Assembly (NCBI GenBank): GCA_041659285.1
Contig: JBAZYO010000005.1
Span: 310,001-374,000 of the forward strand
DNA: 64,000 nucleotides
Source of the DNA: Vicinamibacterales bacterium
Lineage (GTDB): Bacteria; Acidobacteriota; Vicinamibacteria; Vicinamibacterales; UBA2999
Direction: 5' to 3'
The position numbers and the translations under genes are program-made. Each line of letters starts with the position of its first letter. Within the stretch, counting starts at the first letter, position 1. Below, piece by piece: positions 20,919 through 29,238 of the stretch. Below the pieces are notes generated by a model. That model made no database searches and was not told the origin of the DNA. It worked only from the letters and a program-made list of their open reading frames with translations.

Positions 20919-23252
20919 ATGAGGCCGGGTTCGGTGCGTGTCTTGATCTGCGTAATCTGCGTAATCTGCGCCCCTGGTGAATTCATCAGCGGCCCTGGCG
21001 TGGCATGGGCGCAATCTGCGTTCGATATCAAGACCATCGATCCCGACACCTTTCGCGCCATCGCGTTCAAGCTGGCCGACGGCCAGCAGCCGAAAATTGA
21101 CGGCAAGCTGACCGACGAAGCCTGGGCACTGGCGCCGGTGCAGGGCAACTTCGTGCAGCGCGAGCCCGACTACGGGCAGGCCTCGTCCGAGAAGACCGAA
21201 TTCCGCGTGCTCTACGACGACAAGACGCTGTACTTCGGCGTCTGGGTCTGGGACGACGACCCGGCCGGCATCATGGCCAGCGAAATGAAGCGCGATGCCG
21301 GGCTGAACAAGGGCGATCAGATCAAGATCACCATCGACACCTTCCACGATCACCGCAACGCCTTCTACTTCAGCACCAACCCGCTCGGCGCCTACAAGGA
21401 CGCCAACACCGTCGAAAACGGCCGCACCATCAACTACGACTGGAACGCGGTGTGGGACAACAAGACGACGGTGGATGACAAGGGGTGGTACATCGAGATT
21501 GCCATCCCGCTCAGCCAGCTGCGCTTCCGCACCACGATCGGCGAATCGCTGTGGGGCATCAACCTGTGCCGCATCCTCTTCCGCAAGAACGAGGAGTCGT
21601 ATTGGGTGCCGTTTCCGCGCGAGTGGGGGGCGTCGGGATTCGCGCGCGTCTCGAACGCCGGCCTGTTGAGCGGGTTGAAGAATCTGAAGTCGCGCCGGCG
21701 CGTGGAGTTCGTGCCGTTCGTGTTGCCGACCGCGTCGCGCGACTACCTGTCGCACGCCGAGGGCAAGGCCCTTCGACATGGCTCAGGGCAAGCCGACGCG
21801 AAGTACGGCGGCGATTTCAAGATTGGCCTCACCAACGACCTGATCGCCGACTTCACCTACCACACCGACTTCGCCCAGGTCGAAGCCGACCAGGAGGTGG
21901 TGAACCTCACCCGCTTCAGCCTGTTCTTCCCCGAGAAGCGGCAGTTCTTCACCGAGAGCGCCGGCATCTTCGACTTCGGCAAGGCCGTGGCGGGACTGGG
22001 TGGGGAGTCGGCGGCCAACGATCCCGGGTTGCTCGCGCTGTTCTATAGCCGGCGTATCGGCCTGGTCGATGGCCAGCAGATTCCCCTCATCGGCGGCGGC
22101 CGCGTCACCGGGCGGATTGGCCAGTTCGCGGTGGGCGTGCTGAACATCGAGAGCGAGGAAGAGACGCTCAACACCCGCCAGATTGCGAATGCCAACTACA
22201 CCGCCGTGCGCGTGAAGCGCAACGTGCTGGCCAAGTCGAGCATCGGCGCGCTGGTGCTCAACAGCGCCAACGGCATCTCGGACTACAACCGCGCGATTGG
22301 CCTCGATGCGGGCCTCGTGCTCGGCCGCTACGTCACCCTCACCAGCCTGTTCGCGAAAACGTTCTCTCCGGGGGTGGTGTCCGGCTCCGATGTGGCGTCC
22401 GGCTTCAGCCGGACCTCGGCAGGCGTCGTCGATTTCCTCTGGAAGCACGACAAGTTCAGCTACGGTGCGCAGTACCAGGACATCGGCGCGCAGTTCAACG
22501 CCGAGATGGGCTACATCCCGCGCCTGGACATCCGCGCTGGAAAGGTGAGGGGCGGTTGGACCCCGCGGCCCCGGTGGAGGGGCGTGCGGCAGCTGATGTT
22601 CAACGGCACCACCGACTACTACGAGAACCACGGCGGCCGCGTCGATTCGCGGACCTCCGAATTCGAGGCGCACATGCAGCGGCAGGACACGTCGAGTGCG
22701 CGGGTCTCGGTGACGCGCGAGTACGACAACCTGAGCGCGTCATTCACGACCGCCGGCACCACCTTGCCGGTGGGCGCCTACTCATGGACGACGGCGACCG
22801 CCAGTTACTCGTCGAACCGGACCAGGCGCGTGTTCGGCACCGTGGGGGGCGATGCGGGTGGCTACTACAACGGCGACCGCCAGGCCATTCGCGCCAACCT
22901 GACCATCCAGGTGGGCAAGACGCTGCTGTTCGAGCCCAACTACACGCACAACCGGGTGCAGCTCCCCGGCCGCGCCGACTACTCGAGCAACGTCCTCAAC
23001 TTCCGCGTCAGCCACTCGTTCTCGCCGGACTTCTACCTCAAGAGCTTCGTCCAGTACAACGACGACCGCAAGACGGCGAGCTTCAACTTCCTGTGGTGGT
23101 ATCACTACAAGCCGGGCAGCGACCTCTACGTGGTCTACAACCAGGGCTGGGATATCGATGTGCCGCTGACCTCGAGACAGGTTCCCGACGCCTCGTCGCG
23201 CGTCCGCAGCCGCTCGCTCGCGGTGAAGATGACGTACTGGCTGGCGAGGTAA
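20919..23252 (+). CDS. DUF5916 outer-membrane protein with N-terminal CBM9-like domain
   Basis: A 777-aa exported protein. After a signal peptide (to AWAQS, near residue 32) comes a carbohydrate-binding-family-9-like domain (about 45-220: KIDGKLTDEAWALAP, FRVLYDDKTLYFGVWVWDDDP, FYFSTNPLGA, WYIEIAIPLSQLRF). The rest is a DUF5916 barrel (FFPEKRQFFTESAGIF, LFYSRRIGL) rich in amphipathic strands. ATG 20919 is preferred to the TTG at 20880. This family is common in Acidobacteriota and Bacteroidota and is thought to sit in the outer membrane; its substrate is unknown. Oddly, the signal peptide is partly encoded by a perfect 9-bp tandem repeat giving ICVICVIC. Confidence 0.88.
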   Translation: MRPGSVRVLICVICVICAPGEFISGPGVAWAQSAFDIKTIDPDTFRAIAFKLADGQQPKIDGKLTDEAWALAPVQGNFVQREPDYGQASSEKTEFRVLYDDKTLYFGVWVWDDDPAGIMASEMKRDAGLNKGDQIKITIDTFHDHRNAFYFSTNPLGAYKDANTVENGRTINYDWNAVWDNKTTVDDKGWYIEIAIPLSQLRFRTTIGESLWGINLCRILFRKNEESYWVPFPREWGASGFARVSNAGLLSGLKNLKSRRRVEFVPFVLPTASRDYLSHAEGKALRHGSGQADAKYGGDFKIGLTNDLIADFTYHTDFAQVEADQEVVNLTRFSLFFPEKRQFFTESAGIFDFGKAVAGLGGESAANDPGLLALFYSRRIGLVDGQQIPLIGGGRVTGRIGQFAVGVLNIESEEETLNTRQIANANYTAVRVKRNVLAKSSIGALVLNSANGISDYNRAIGLDAGLVLGRYVTLTSLFAKTFSPGVVSGSDVASGFSRTSAGVVDFLWKHDKFSYGAQYQDIGAQFNAEMGYIPRLDIRAGKVRGGWTPRPRWRGVRQLMFNGTTDYYENHGGRVDSRTSEFEAHMQRQDTSSARVSVTREYDNLSASFTTAGTTLPVGAYSWTTATASYSSNRTRRVFGTVGGDAGGYYNGDRQAIRANLTIQVGKTLLFEPNYTHNRVQLPGRADYSSNVLNFRVSHSFSPDFYLKSFVQYNDDRKTASFNFLWWYHYKPGSDLYVVYNQGWDIDVPLTSRQVPDASSRVRSRSLAVKMTYWLAR
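20944..20970 (+). repeat. 9-bp tandem repeat (ATCTGCGTA) inside a signal peptide
   Basis: ATCTGCGTA is repeated back to back, about three copies, and encodes the ICVICVIC core of the DUF5916 protein signal peptide. It resembles two other short-period phrases nearby (23264-23285, period 8; 24055-24080, period 8). Confidence 0.7.
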
Positions 23253-23318
23253 ACGCCAAGCGACAGGAGTTCAGGAGAACAGAAGAATATTGTTACTCCT
23301 GACCTTCTGTTTAAGGCT
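23253..23318. terminator. Convergent spacer with two interleaved inverted repeats
   Basis: Between the stop of the DUF5916 gene and the convergent DedA stop lie CAGGAGT (23264-23270) pairing with ACTCCTG (23295-23301), and ACAGAAG (23279-23285) pairing with CTTCTGT (23304-23310). The two pairs interleave, so they cannot both form as simple nested hairpins. Either could act as a terminator; CTTCTGTTT on the plus strand gives a short U-rich end. Confidence 0.4.
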
Positions 23319-23969
23319 TCACTTGACGGTCTCCCGTCTGTGTCGCATCACTTCAATCACCATCGGCAACATCGAGACCAGCACGATGCCGATGGCGACC
23401 AGCGAGAAGTTCTCCTTGATCACCGGGACGTTGCCGAACGCGTAGCCGGCGCCGACGCAGACCGCGGTCCACAGCAGCCCGCCGACGACGTTGTAGAAGA
23501 CGAACGTGGAGGCGTTCATGGCGGCCGCGCCGGCGACGAAGGGCACGAACGTGCGGATGATGGGCGCGAAGCGGCTCGAGACCACGGCGATGCCGCCGTG
23601 CTTTTCGAAGAACTGGTGGGCCTTGTCGAGGTGTTGTCGATTGAGCAGCTTGTGCAGCAGGCCCTGCGTGTCGGTGGCGCCGAACACCCGCGGTCCAATC
23701 ACCCGGCCAATGGCGTAGTTGACGGTGTTGCCGAGGATGGCGGCCACTGCAATCAGGACGAACACCAGCGTGATGTCCATGGCGCCGGCGGCGGCCAGCG
23801 CCCCGGCCGCAAACAGCAGCGAGTCGCCGGGAAGAAAGGGTGTGACGACGAGGCCGGTCTCCGCGAAGATCACCGTGAACAAACCCGCGTAGACCCAGAT
23901 GCCGTACTGCGCGACGAATTCCGCCAGGTGAACGTCGAGGTGAAGAAACAAATCGATCAGGTATTCCAT
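23319..23969 (-). CDS. DedA family inner-membrane protein
   Basis: A 216-aa polytopic protein. The segment FAETGLVVTPFLPGDSLLFAAGALAA and the downstream FEKHGGIAVVSSRFAPIIRTFVPFVAGAAAM are the two conserved DedA (SNARE-associated/VTT) blocks, including the GxxxR and RFxPxxRxxxPxxAG arginines thought to be essential. DedA proteins act in lipid-carrier flipping and proton-dependent envelope homeostasis. The gene is convergent with the DUF5916 gene and divergent from the dipeptidase gene. Confidence 0.92.
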   Translation of the reverse strand: MEYLIDLFLHLDVHLAEFVAQYGIWVYAGLFTVIFAETGLVVTPFLPGDSLLFAAGALAAAGAMDITLVFVLIAVAAILGNTVNYAIGRVIGPRVFGATDTQGLLHKLLNRQHLDKAHQFFEKHGGIAVVSSRFAPIIRTFVPFVAGAAAMNASTFVFYNVVGGLLWTAVCVGAGYAFGNVPVIKENFSLVAIGIVLVSMLPMVIEVMRHRRETVK

Positions 23970-24036
23970 GTGTGTATATAGAGTAGTTCAAACGGCCGCG
24001 GTGCCTGGCTGCCACGGTGTTGCTAAGAGGCAACGA

Positions 24037-24687
24037 ATGAAACGGCTATTGATTGCTCTGTGTCTCTGTGTCTCTGTGGCCGCTGTGTGGGCACAGGACG
24101 GTCCGCCGAAGGATCCGAATGCCACCCGCACGGCGGACCTGGTGGAGCTGGTGAAGCTCGATCCTACGATCAAGCTCGACATCCGCTACGCCGGCACCAA
24201 CAACTTTCTCGGCAAGCCGGTCTACCAGGAGGCGCGCGCCTTCCTGCAGCGGCCCGCCGCGGAGGCGCTGCTGGCCGCGCACAAGGACCTCGCGAAAGAC
24301 GGTTACGGCCTGCTGATCCACGACGGCTACCGGCCGTGGGCCATCACCAAGTTGTTCTGGGACATGACCAGCGGCTTTCAGCGTGAGTTCGTCGCCAACC
24401 CCAAGACCGGGTCAAAGCACAATCGCGGCTGCGCGGTTGACCTGAGCATGTACGACCTGGCGACGGGGCAGGTGGTGGAGATGCCGGGCGGCTACGACGA
24501 GATGACGCCGCGGTCGTATCCCGACTACACCGGCGGCCCGCCGGAGGCGCGCGCCAGGCGCGACCGTCTCCGCCAGGCGATGGAGCGTCACGGGTTCACC
24601 GTGGAGCCCAACGAGTGGTGGCATTTCAACTACAAGGATTGGACGCAGTACCCAATCCTCGACATCGCCTTCAGCGCGATTCGGTAG
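24037..24687 (+). CDS. D-alanyl-D-alanine dipeptidase, VanX/DdpX type
   Basis: A 216-aa exported M15 zinc dipeptidase. The zinc and catalytic residues are visible: GYRPWAITKLFW (Arg), SKHNRGCAVDLSMYD (His and Asp ligands) and NEWWHFNY (catalytic Glu and third His ligand). A Sec signal peptide (LLIALCLCVSVAAVWAQ) puts it in the periplasm, so its role is probably peptidoglycan D-Ala-D-Ala turnover and not cytoplasmic vancomycin resistance; there is no VanHA neighbour. ATG 24037 follows AGAGGC and starts the signal peptide; upstream in-frame starts add nothing recognisable. The signal is partly encoded by an 8-bp tandem repeat. Confidence 0.9.
   Translation: MKRLLIALCLCVSVAAVWAQDGPPKDPNATRTADLVELVKLDPTIKLDIRYAGTNNFLGKPVYQEARAFLQRPAAEALLAAHKDLAKDGYGLLIHDGYRPWAITKLFWDMTSGFQREFVANPKTGSKHNRGCAVDLSMYDLATGQVVEMPGGYDEMTPRSYPDYTGGPPEARARRDRLRQAMERHGFTVEPNEWWHFNYKDWTQYPILDIAFSAIR
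24055..24080 (+). repeat. 8-bp tandem repeat (CTCTGTGT) inside a signal peptide
   Basis: CTCTGTGT occurs twice back to back and is followed by CTCTGTGG, encoding the LCLCVSV core of the dipeptidase signal peptide. Similar in style to the repeat at 20944-20970. Confidence 0.7.
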
Positions 24688-24733
24688 CGCCCCAGAGGTG
24701 CTTCGTGAACCAGTCGAGATTCTGCCGCATGGC
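24671..24733 (-). pseudogene. Possible remnant of an S9/alpha-beta hydrolase C-terminus
   Basis: On the minus strand the last codons read MRQNLDWFTKHLWGATESR and then a stop. NLDWFxKHLWG is the kind of tail that ends prolyl-oligopeptidase-like (S9) hydrolases. No upstream catalytic domain is in frame; further up the frame gives unrecognisable sequence. It is antisense to the very end of the dipeptidase gene. I read it as a leftover fragment, with low confidence. Confidence 0.3.
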
Positions 24734-24901
24734 GCGTGAACGCGCTGTTTCTGGAAGAACAGCAGAGCTGGCATCCTGGTGTGGGGCGGTGGCTTGACAG
24801 GTAATCCCGCAGGAGCCACAGTCATTAATTGAGGCTCCCCAGCCACGCGCGCCGACGAGGGATGCGGGGTCCACAGTGGTCGTTCAATTCAAGGAGCTCA
24901 G

Positions 24902-25261
24902 ATGCGTAATGTGATTTCGATGGTTGCGGGCGCCGCGTTCGTGGCCGCCCTGGCGATTCCGGCGTTTGCCGCCGACATGACCGTGAAGGGTGAAGTGGTC
25001 GATATTGCGTGCGCGACCTCGAAGAAGGAAGCCGGCAAGGGCGCGGCCCACGCCAGCTGCGCGATGTCGTGCGCCAAGAGTGGCCAGCCGGTGGGCATTC
25101 TCACCGCCGACGCCATCTACACGGTGACCGGCGACTACATCGCCAACAAGAACGCCAAGATGCTCGACTTCGTCGCCAAGACCGTCATCGTGACCGGCGA
25201 AGTGACCGAGAAGGACGGCGTCAAGTCGATCAACGTCAAGTCGATCAAGCTCGCGAACTAG
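24902..25261 (+). CDS. Small exported protein of unknown function
   Basis: A 119-aa protein with a clear Sec signal peptide (VISMVAGAAFVAALAIPAFAAD, cut near residue 24). The mature ~95 residues look like a small beta-rich domain (MTVKGEVVDIAC, VYTVTGDYI-type strands, KTVIVTGEVTEKDGVKSINVKSIKLAN) similar in shape to OB-like periplasmic folds. Three cysteines, ACATSK and SCAMSCAKSG, could bind a metal or form a disulfide. AAGGAG at 24891 precedes the ATG. No domain name comes to mind. Confidence 0.75.
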   Translation: MRNVISMVAGAAFVAALAIPAFAADMTVKGEVVDIACATSKKEAGKGAAHASCAMSCAKSGQPVGILTADAIYTVTGDYIANKNAKMLDFVAKTVIVTGEVTEKDGVKSINVKSIKLAN

Positions 25262-25294
25262 ACAACATCCGATCCGGCGTCCGCCTTGATGCGG

Positions 25295-26131
25295 CTACCG
25301 CTTCACGAGTTCGACGCGACGGTTCTTCGCCCGTCCTTCCTCTGAGTCGTTCGAGGCCACGGGCGCATAGGGACCATCGCCATAGGCCTTGAGGCGCGCA
25401 GCCTCGATACCGGGCGTGCGAACGATCGCCTGCACGACCGACTGGGCGCGGTCCTGGGAGAGCTTGATGTTCCCCTCCAGGGCGCCCACGTTGTCGGTGT
25501 GGCCGACGACGTAGAGATTCAAGCTCGCGTCGGCCTTCAGGAGCTTCGCCACCTCCGCAATCGCCGGCGCCGATTCGGGCTTGAGTTCGGACTTGCCGGT
25601 CTCGAAGTAGATTCCCTCGACCGCGATGTGGCCCGTCGTCCTGAGGCCGCTGGCGAACGCACCGGCGTTGGCGACGATGTCCTGGACCATCCCCGCCTTC
25701 TCCACGATGGTCAGGATGTACTGGCCCGTGAAATCGGCCCATACTTCGATCCACAGCTCCCTGCCGTCCTTGGTGAGCTTCAGGGTTTCTTTGCTCGAAT
25801 CGGTCGCAACGACGGTCCCCCCGATTTCCTTCACGGCGTTTTCAACGTTCCGCAGCACCTGCAGCGTGCTTGGCTTGATCGTGAGATTGGCAGGCGGCTG
25901 GTATCTGATGTTCGTGAACTGGCCTTCCACCCGGGCTGTTTTTCCCTGGCCGATGCTGAACGCAAATCCGTCGAACTGCTTCAGCGTACACGCCTGAATC
26001 CAGTAGTCGGGTATCCGGGTAAGGAGCGGGTGGTCCTTGCAGTTGGCGGCGTCCTTCTGTTGCGCCGCAGCGGGGACGGCGGCAATCGACAGGGCGAGAA
26101 CGCCCAGCAGCACGTGCGATGTTCTTTTCAT
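25295..26131 (-). CDS. OmpA-family peptidoglycan-binding outer-membrane protein
   Basis: A 278-aa exported protein (signal peptide ending AAAQQ). The C-terminal ~115 residues are an OmpA domain: GIYFETGKSELKPESAPAIAEVAKLLK, NLYVVGHTDNVG, LSQDRAQSVVQAIV, AYGDGPYAPVASNDSEEGRAKNRRVELV, with the Asp and Arg that bind diaminopimelate. The N-terminal half starts with KDHPLLTRIPDYWIQACTLKQFDGFAF, a region often found in this subgroup. It is the last of three minus-strand genes, 55 bp after the coiled-coil/HEAT gene. Confidence 0.9.
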   Translation of the reverse strand: MKRTSHVLLGVLALSIAAVPAAAQQKDAANCKDHPLLTRIPDYWIQACTLKQFDGFAFSIGQGKTARVEGQFTNIRYQPPANLTIKPSTLQVLRNVENAVKEIGGTVVATDSSKETLKLTKDGRELWIEVWADFTGQYILTIVEKAGMVQDIVANAGAFASGLRTTGHIAVEGIYFETGKSELKPESAPAIAEVAKLLKADASLNLYVVGHTDNVGALEGNIKLSQDRAQSVVQAIVRTPGIEAARLKAYGDGPYAPVASNDSEEGRAKNRRVELVKR

Positions 26132-26186
26132 GGTCGGATCTTTCTCGTGGTCATGTCGGGGGGGGCCATCGGGGCTGGCGCCGAGT

Positions 26187-27602
26187 TCACCGCGGCCGCT
26201 CGGCGAGCGCGCGGCGCGCGGCCGCAGCCACGCCAGGGACGGGATCGTTCAATAGGCGCTTGAGTTCAGCCGTCTCCTCGTCAGTCGGGCCGATGAGGCC
26301 GATCGCATCGGCCGCCGCCTTGCGCAGTTCCGGGTCGTCGCTCCGTAAGACAGGCACCAGAATCGGCAGGTAGGCCGGATCGGCGGTGGAGCCGATCATC
26401 TCCAGATCCGCCTTCAAGATGCGAACGGCGTCTGCGCGCAGTTGCGGCGGGCTCTCGGTGCCCATCTGCGCAAAGCGGCGGACGACGTCGGTCCCGGTCT
26501 GTTGCGCGTTGGCGAACGGTGATTGCGGCGATGTCTTCGCTGCGCCAGCAGATTCGCTGGCGGTGCGATCTTCAGCGGCTCGATTCGCCGAGCGATTCGC
26601 GATCGAGGCCAGGACGATCACCAGCACCAGCACGCCGGCGACCGCGCCCCAGAACTTGCCCATCGTTCCCGGCACCAGCGTTCGTGTCACGGCCAGCGAG
26701 CGCTCGAGCGTGGCTTCGCTTTCGGCACGGGCCCTATCGATCGCGGCGACCCGTGCCGTCTGCTCGGATAGGACGGACGCGTTGACCCGCGCATCGTACA
26801 GGCTCTCTCCGAGCCGTCCGAAATGTTCGCGGCGCTCCTGCTGCGCGGTGTTCGACTGCTGTGCGGCGCCGTCCAGCCCGGATCGCACACGGCCCAACTC
26901 TCCGTCGATCCGCCCGAGCGCGGCCTTCTGCTCGGCGTCGATGCCGGCGATCTGCGAGGCGCATTCCTGGCTCTCGGCCGACAGCCGGCGATCTTCGGCC
27001 GCAAGGCCGGGCAGTTCGCTGCGTGCTGCCGTCAGCTTCGGTCCCAGTTCGGCTTGTTCCGCGGCGAGCCGTGACCGTCGCCCGGTGGCCGTCTGCGCCT
27101 TCGCGGGATCCGCGCCGCCCGCAGCCAGGTCGCGATCGACGGCCGCGAACTCCGCGGGGATTGCGGCGAGGCGTGCTTCAGCATGGGCCATCGTCCGCTC
27201 GCACCCGGCTTTGCGCGACCGGAATTGACCGAGGGCGGCGTCTATCGGATTCTTCTTGTCGAGCACCGCTTGCCGACGGCTGGTGAACGTGTCCACCTCC
27301 GCGCGCCGTTCCTGCTCGAGCGAGGCCTTCCTGCTCTCGAGCGCGCTCTTGGTCTGCGAAATCTCGCCGACGCGCGCATCGAGCGCCGTCAGCCGATCGC
27401 GCAGCTCGGAGAACGACGAGAGATCGATCTGTTCGTCCCACGCACGCTGTCCCAGCGCCGTCAGCGCCGCCGCGCGCTCCGCCGCCTGCTGCCGAATCGT
27501 CCGGCGCATCGTGAAGCGGGCATATCGGCGCTGCAGCTCGTGAAAGCCGGCGGCCAGGAAGTGTCCGCGCGCGATCTCGACGGCGGGCTGCGTGTCCGTC
27601 AT
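26187..27602 (-). CDS. Coiled-coil membrane protein with C-terminal HEAT-type repeats
   Basis: A 471-aa protein. Residues ~10-310 are charged and helical with heptad-like spacing (ALESRKASLEQERRAEVDTF, RLAAEQAELGPKLTAARSEL), a long coiled coil. One membrane span follows (FWGAVAGVLVLVIVLASIAN, about 320-345). The end (about 395-471) has HEAT/PBS-lyase-type repeats: PILVPVLRSDDPELRKAAADAIGLIG and RLLNDPVPGVAAAARRALA. ATG 27602 is chosen because it follows GAAGGA and lies 11 bp after the RTX-like gene; the frame runs back into that gene but with unlike sequence. The function is unknown; it may link an envelope structure to the cytoplasm. Confidence 0.7.
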   Translation of the reverse strand: MTDTQPAVEIARGHFLAAGFHELQRRYARFTMRRTIRQQAAERAAALTALGQRAWDEQIDLSSFSELRDRLTALDARVGEISQTKSALESRKASLEQERRAEVDTFTSRRQAVLDKKNPIDAALGQFRSRKAGCERTMAHAEARLAAIPAEFAAVDRDLAAGGADPAKAQTATGRRSRLAAEQAELGPKLTAARSELPGLAAEDRRLSAESQECASQIAGIDAEQKAALGRIDGELGRVRSGLDGAAQQSNTAQQERREHFGRLGESLYDARVNASVLSEQTARVAAIDRARAESEATLERSLAVTRTLVPGTMGKFWGAVAGVLVLVIVLASIANRSANRAAEDRTASESAGAAKTSPQSPFANAQQTGTDVVRRFAQMGTESPPQLRADAVRILKADLEMIGSTADPAYLPILVPVLRSDDPELRKAAADAIGLIGPTDEETAELKRLLNDPVPGVAAAARRALAERPR

Positions 27603-27613
27603 GTGTGTGTCCT

Positions 27614-29086
27614 TCAATGAATCGACTGGCCGTAAGTGCGAACTCGATCCACCGCCTGCTGGACGCGCTCCCGCCGCGCGTTTCGTGCGTCCTGATTGTC
27701 CTGGTCGGTCGTCTCCTCCTCGGCGCACGGCTTGTTGCAATGCGTGCGCTTTTCGGTGTCGGCCGAGCAGGTGTCCGGATCGTTGCAGTCGGTGTCATCG
27801 TCGCCGGACGGCGATCCGCCGTCGCACTTGTCCGCACCGGCGCCGCCGCTACACTGGTCGACGCCGTCTCCGGCCTCCATCTGGTCGTCCCCATCACCGC
27901 CGTCGATGATGTCGTCGCCCCCGCCGCCGTCGATGTGATCCGATCCGGCCTCCCCGGACACGCGGTCGTCTCCGGCTTCACCGAAGATCAGATCCATCCC
28001 TGGGCCACCGTGAATCTCGTCGTCACCCGGCCCGCCGTGCAGGCCGCAGTCGAGCCCGGACATGCGGATGGTCGTGCCATTGGGGCCCGGAGCCCAGTAC
28101 ACGCCGCAGCCCCTGTCGTCGCCCTCGCCGCCGTCGATGAAATCATTTCCCTCGCCGCCCCCGATGGAGTCCCAGTTGGCCTCCCCGAACAGCCGGTCGT
28201 TTCCCCCGTCGCCGAACATGAGGTCCATCCCGGATCCGCCATGGATCTCATCGTTGCCCGGTCCGCCGTGCAGGCCGCAGATGTCGCTGCCGCATCCGTT
28301 GGCGTCGCCCTCGCCGCCGTCGATGAAGTCGGCGCCCTCGCCGCCATGGATCGCGTCCAACCCCCCTTGGCCGAACAGGCGGTCGTCACCGCCGTCGCCG
28401 TAGATCAGATCGATGCCCGGGCCACCGTGGATCACGTCGTTGCCCGGCCCGCCGTGTAGGCCGCAGATCTCGTCGCCGCATCCGTTGGCGTCGCCGTCGC
28501 CGCCCTCGATGTCGTCGTTGCCCTCACCGCCATGGATCGCGTCCAACCCCGCGCCGCCGAACAGGCGGTCGTCACCGGCGTCGCCGTAGATCAGATCGAC
28601 GCCGGGCCCGCCGTGGATCTCGTCGTTGCCCGGTCCGCCGCGCAGCCCGCACGCGACTCCCGCGGTGCGCACGAGTGTGCCGTTGGTGTCGAAGCTGAAA
28701 GAAGCGGGGCACCCGTTGGCGTCGCCCTCGCCGCCGTCGATGAAGTCATTGCCATCGCCGCCGTTGATCGCATCCCACTCGGCGTCGCCGAACAGCCGGT
28801 CGTTTCCCTCGTCGCCGAAGATGTGATCCATCCCGGATCCGCCGTGGATCTCATCGTTGCCCGGTCCGCCGCAGATGATGTCGTTGCCGTCTCCGCCGCG
28901 GATGACATCGTCGCCGCCGAGTCCGACGATGACATCGTCGCCGGGCGTGCCGGCGAGGACATCGGGGCCCTCAGTGCCGACGATCGTCGCAGGCTGGTCG
29001 TTGCACGCGGGCTGAGCCGTCGCGCGATCGGCGCCCACCAAGAGCAGGCCGGCCGCCGCACACACAACGAGCAGGGGTGTCTTCAT
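27614..29086 (-). CDS. Sec-exported RTX-like calcium-binding repeat protein
   Basis: A 490-aa protein with a signal peptide (LVVCAAAGLLLVGADRATAQ) and then about 360 residues of glycine/aspartate nonapeptides of the GGxGxDxxx type, e.g. GGPGNDEIHGGPGIDLIYGD. These would form a calcium-binding parallel beta-roll. Modules of roughly 55-75 residues recur about five times, each built from GGPGNDEIHGG, DRLFG and DFIDGGEGDANGC, with cysteines that may lock modules by disulfides. The tail (from about 425) is acidic then basic (DNQDARNARRERVQQAVDRV). Unlike toxins secreted by type I systems it has a Sec signal. It starts a three-gene minus-strand set. Its repeated DNA produces long antisense ORFs that I discount. 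Confidence 0.88.
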   Translation of the reverse strand: MKTPLLVVCAAAGLLLVGADRATAQPACNDQPATIVGTEGPDVLAGTPGDDVIVGLGGDDVIRGGDGNDIICGGPGNDEIHGGSGMDHIFGDEGNDRLFGDAEWDAINGGDGNDFIDGGEGDANGCPASFSFDTNGTLVRTAGVACGLRGGPGNDEIHGGPGVDLIYGDAGDDRLFGGAGLDAIHGGEGNDDIEGGDGDANGCGDEICGLHGGPGNDVIHGGPGIDLIYGDGGDDRLFGQGGLDAIHGGEGADFIDGGEGDANGCGSDICGLHGGPGNDEIHGGSGMDLMFGDGGNDRLFGEANWDSIGGGEGNDFIDGGEGDDRGCGVYWAPGPNGTTIRMSGLDCGLHGGPGDDEIHGGPGMDLIFGEAGDDRVSGEAGSDHIDGGGGDDIIDGGDGDDQMEAGDGVDQCSGGAGADKCDGGSPSGDDDTDCNDPDTCSADTEKRTHCNKPCAEEETTDQDNQDARNARRERVQQAVDRVRTYGQSIH

Positions 29087-29201
29087 AGCAGCTTGGCAAA
29101 TGCTACACCTAGCGGTGGCGCCTGGCAGAGGATTCCATCTGCCGGCTCTTCGTCACCCACGAATTGGGCGGGAAGAGTCCCCGCCTGAGACGATGGGCAC
29201 G

Positions 29202-29207
29202 TATAAT
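29202..29207 (+). promoter_or_regulatory. -10 element (TATAAT) upstream of the lipoprotein gene
   Basis: A perfect TATAAT lies 31 bp before GTG 29239, with GGGAGGAGG between them as a ribosome binding site. There is no strong -35 at 17 bp. It lies in the divergent space between the RTX-like gene and the lipoprotein gene. Confidence 0.45.
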
Positions 29208-29238
29208 GCGATAGCCGTTACAAACGGGAGGAGGACAC

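Noticed and set aside
24037..24687. Vancomycin-resistance gene
   Set aside because: The VanX-type dipeptidase carries a Sec signal and has no vanH/vanA neighbours, so peptidoglycan turnover is the simpler reading.
27605..28459. 284-codon plus-strand ORF rich in VVAxxAV repeats
   Set aside because: It is the antisense reading of the RTX-like repeats; its repeats mirror the GGxGxD nonapeptides, and the minus-strand frame has a signal peptide and sensible domains.
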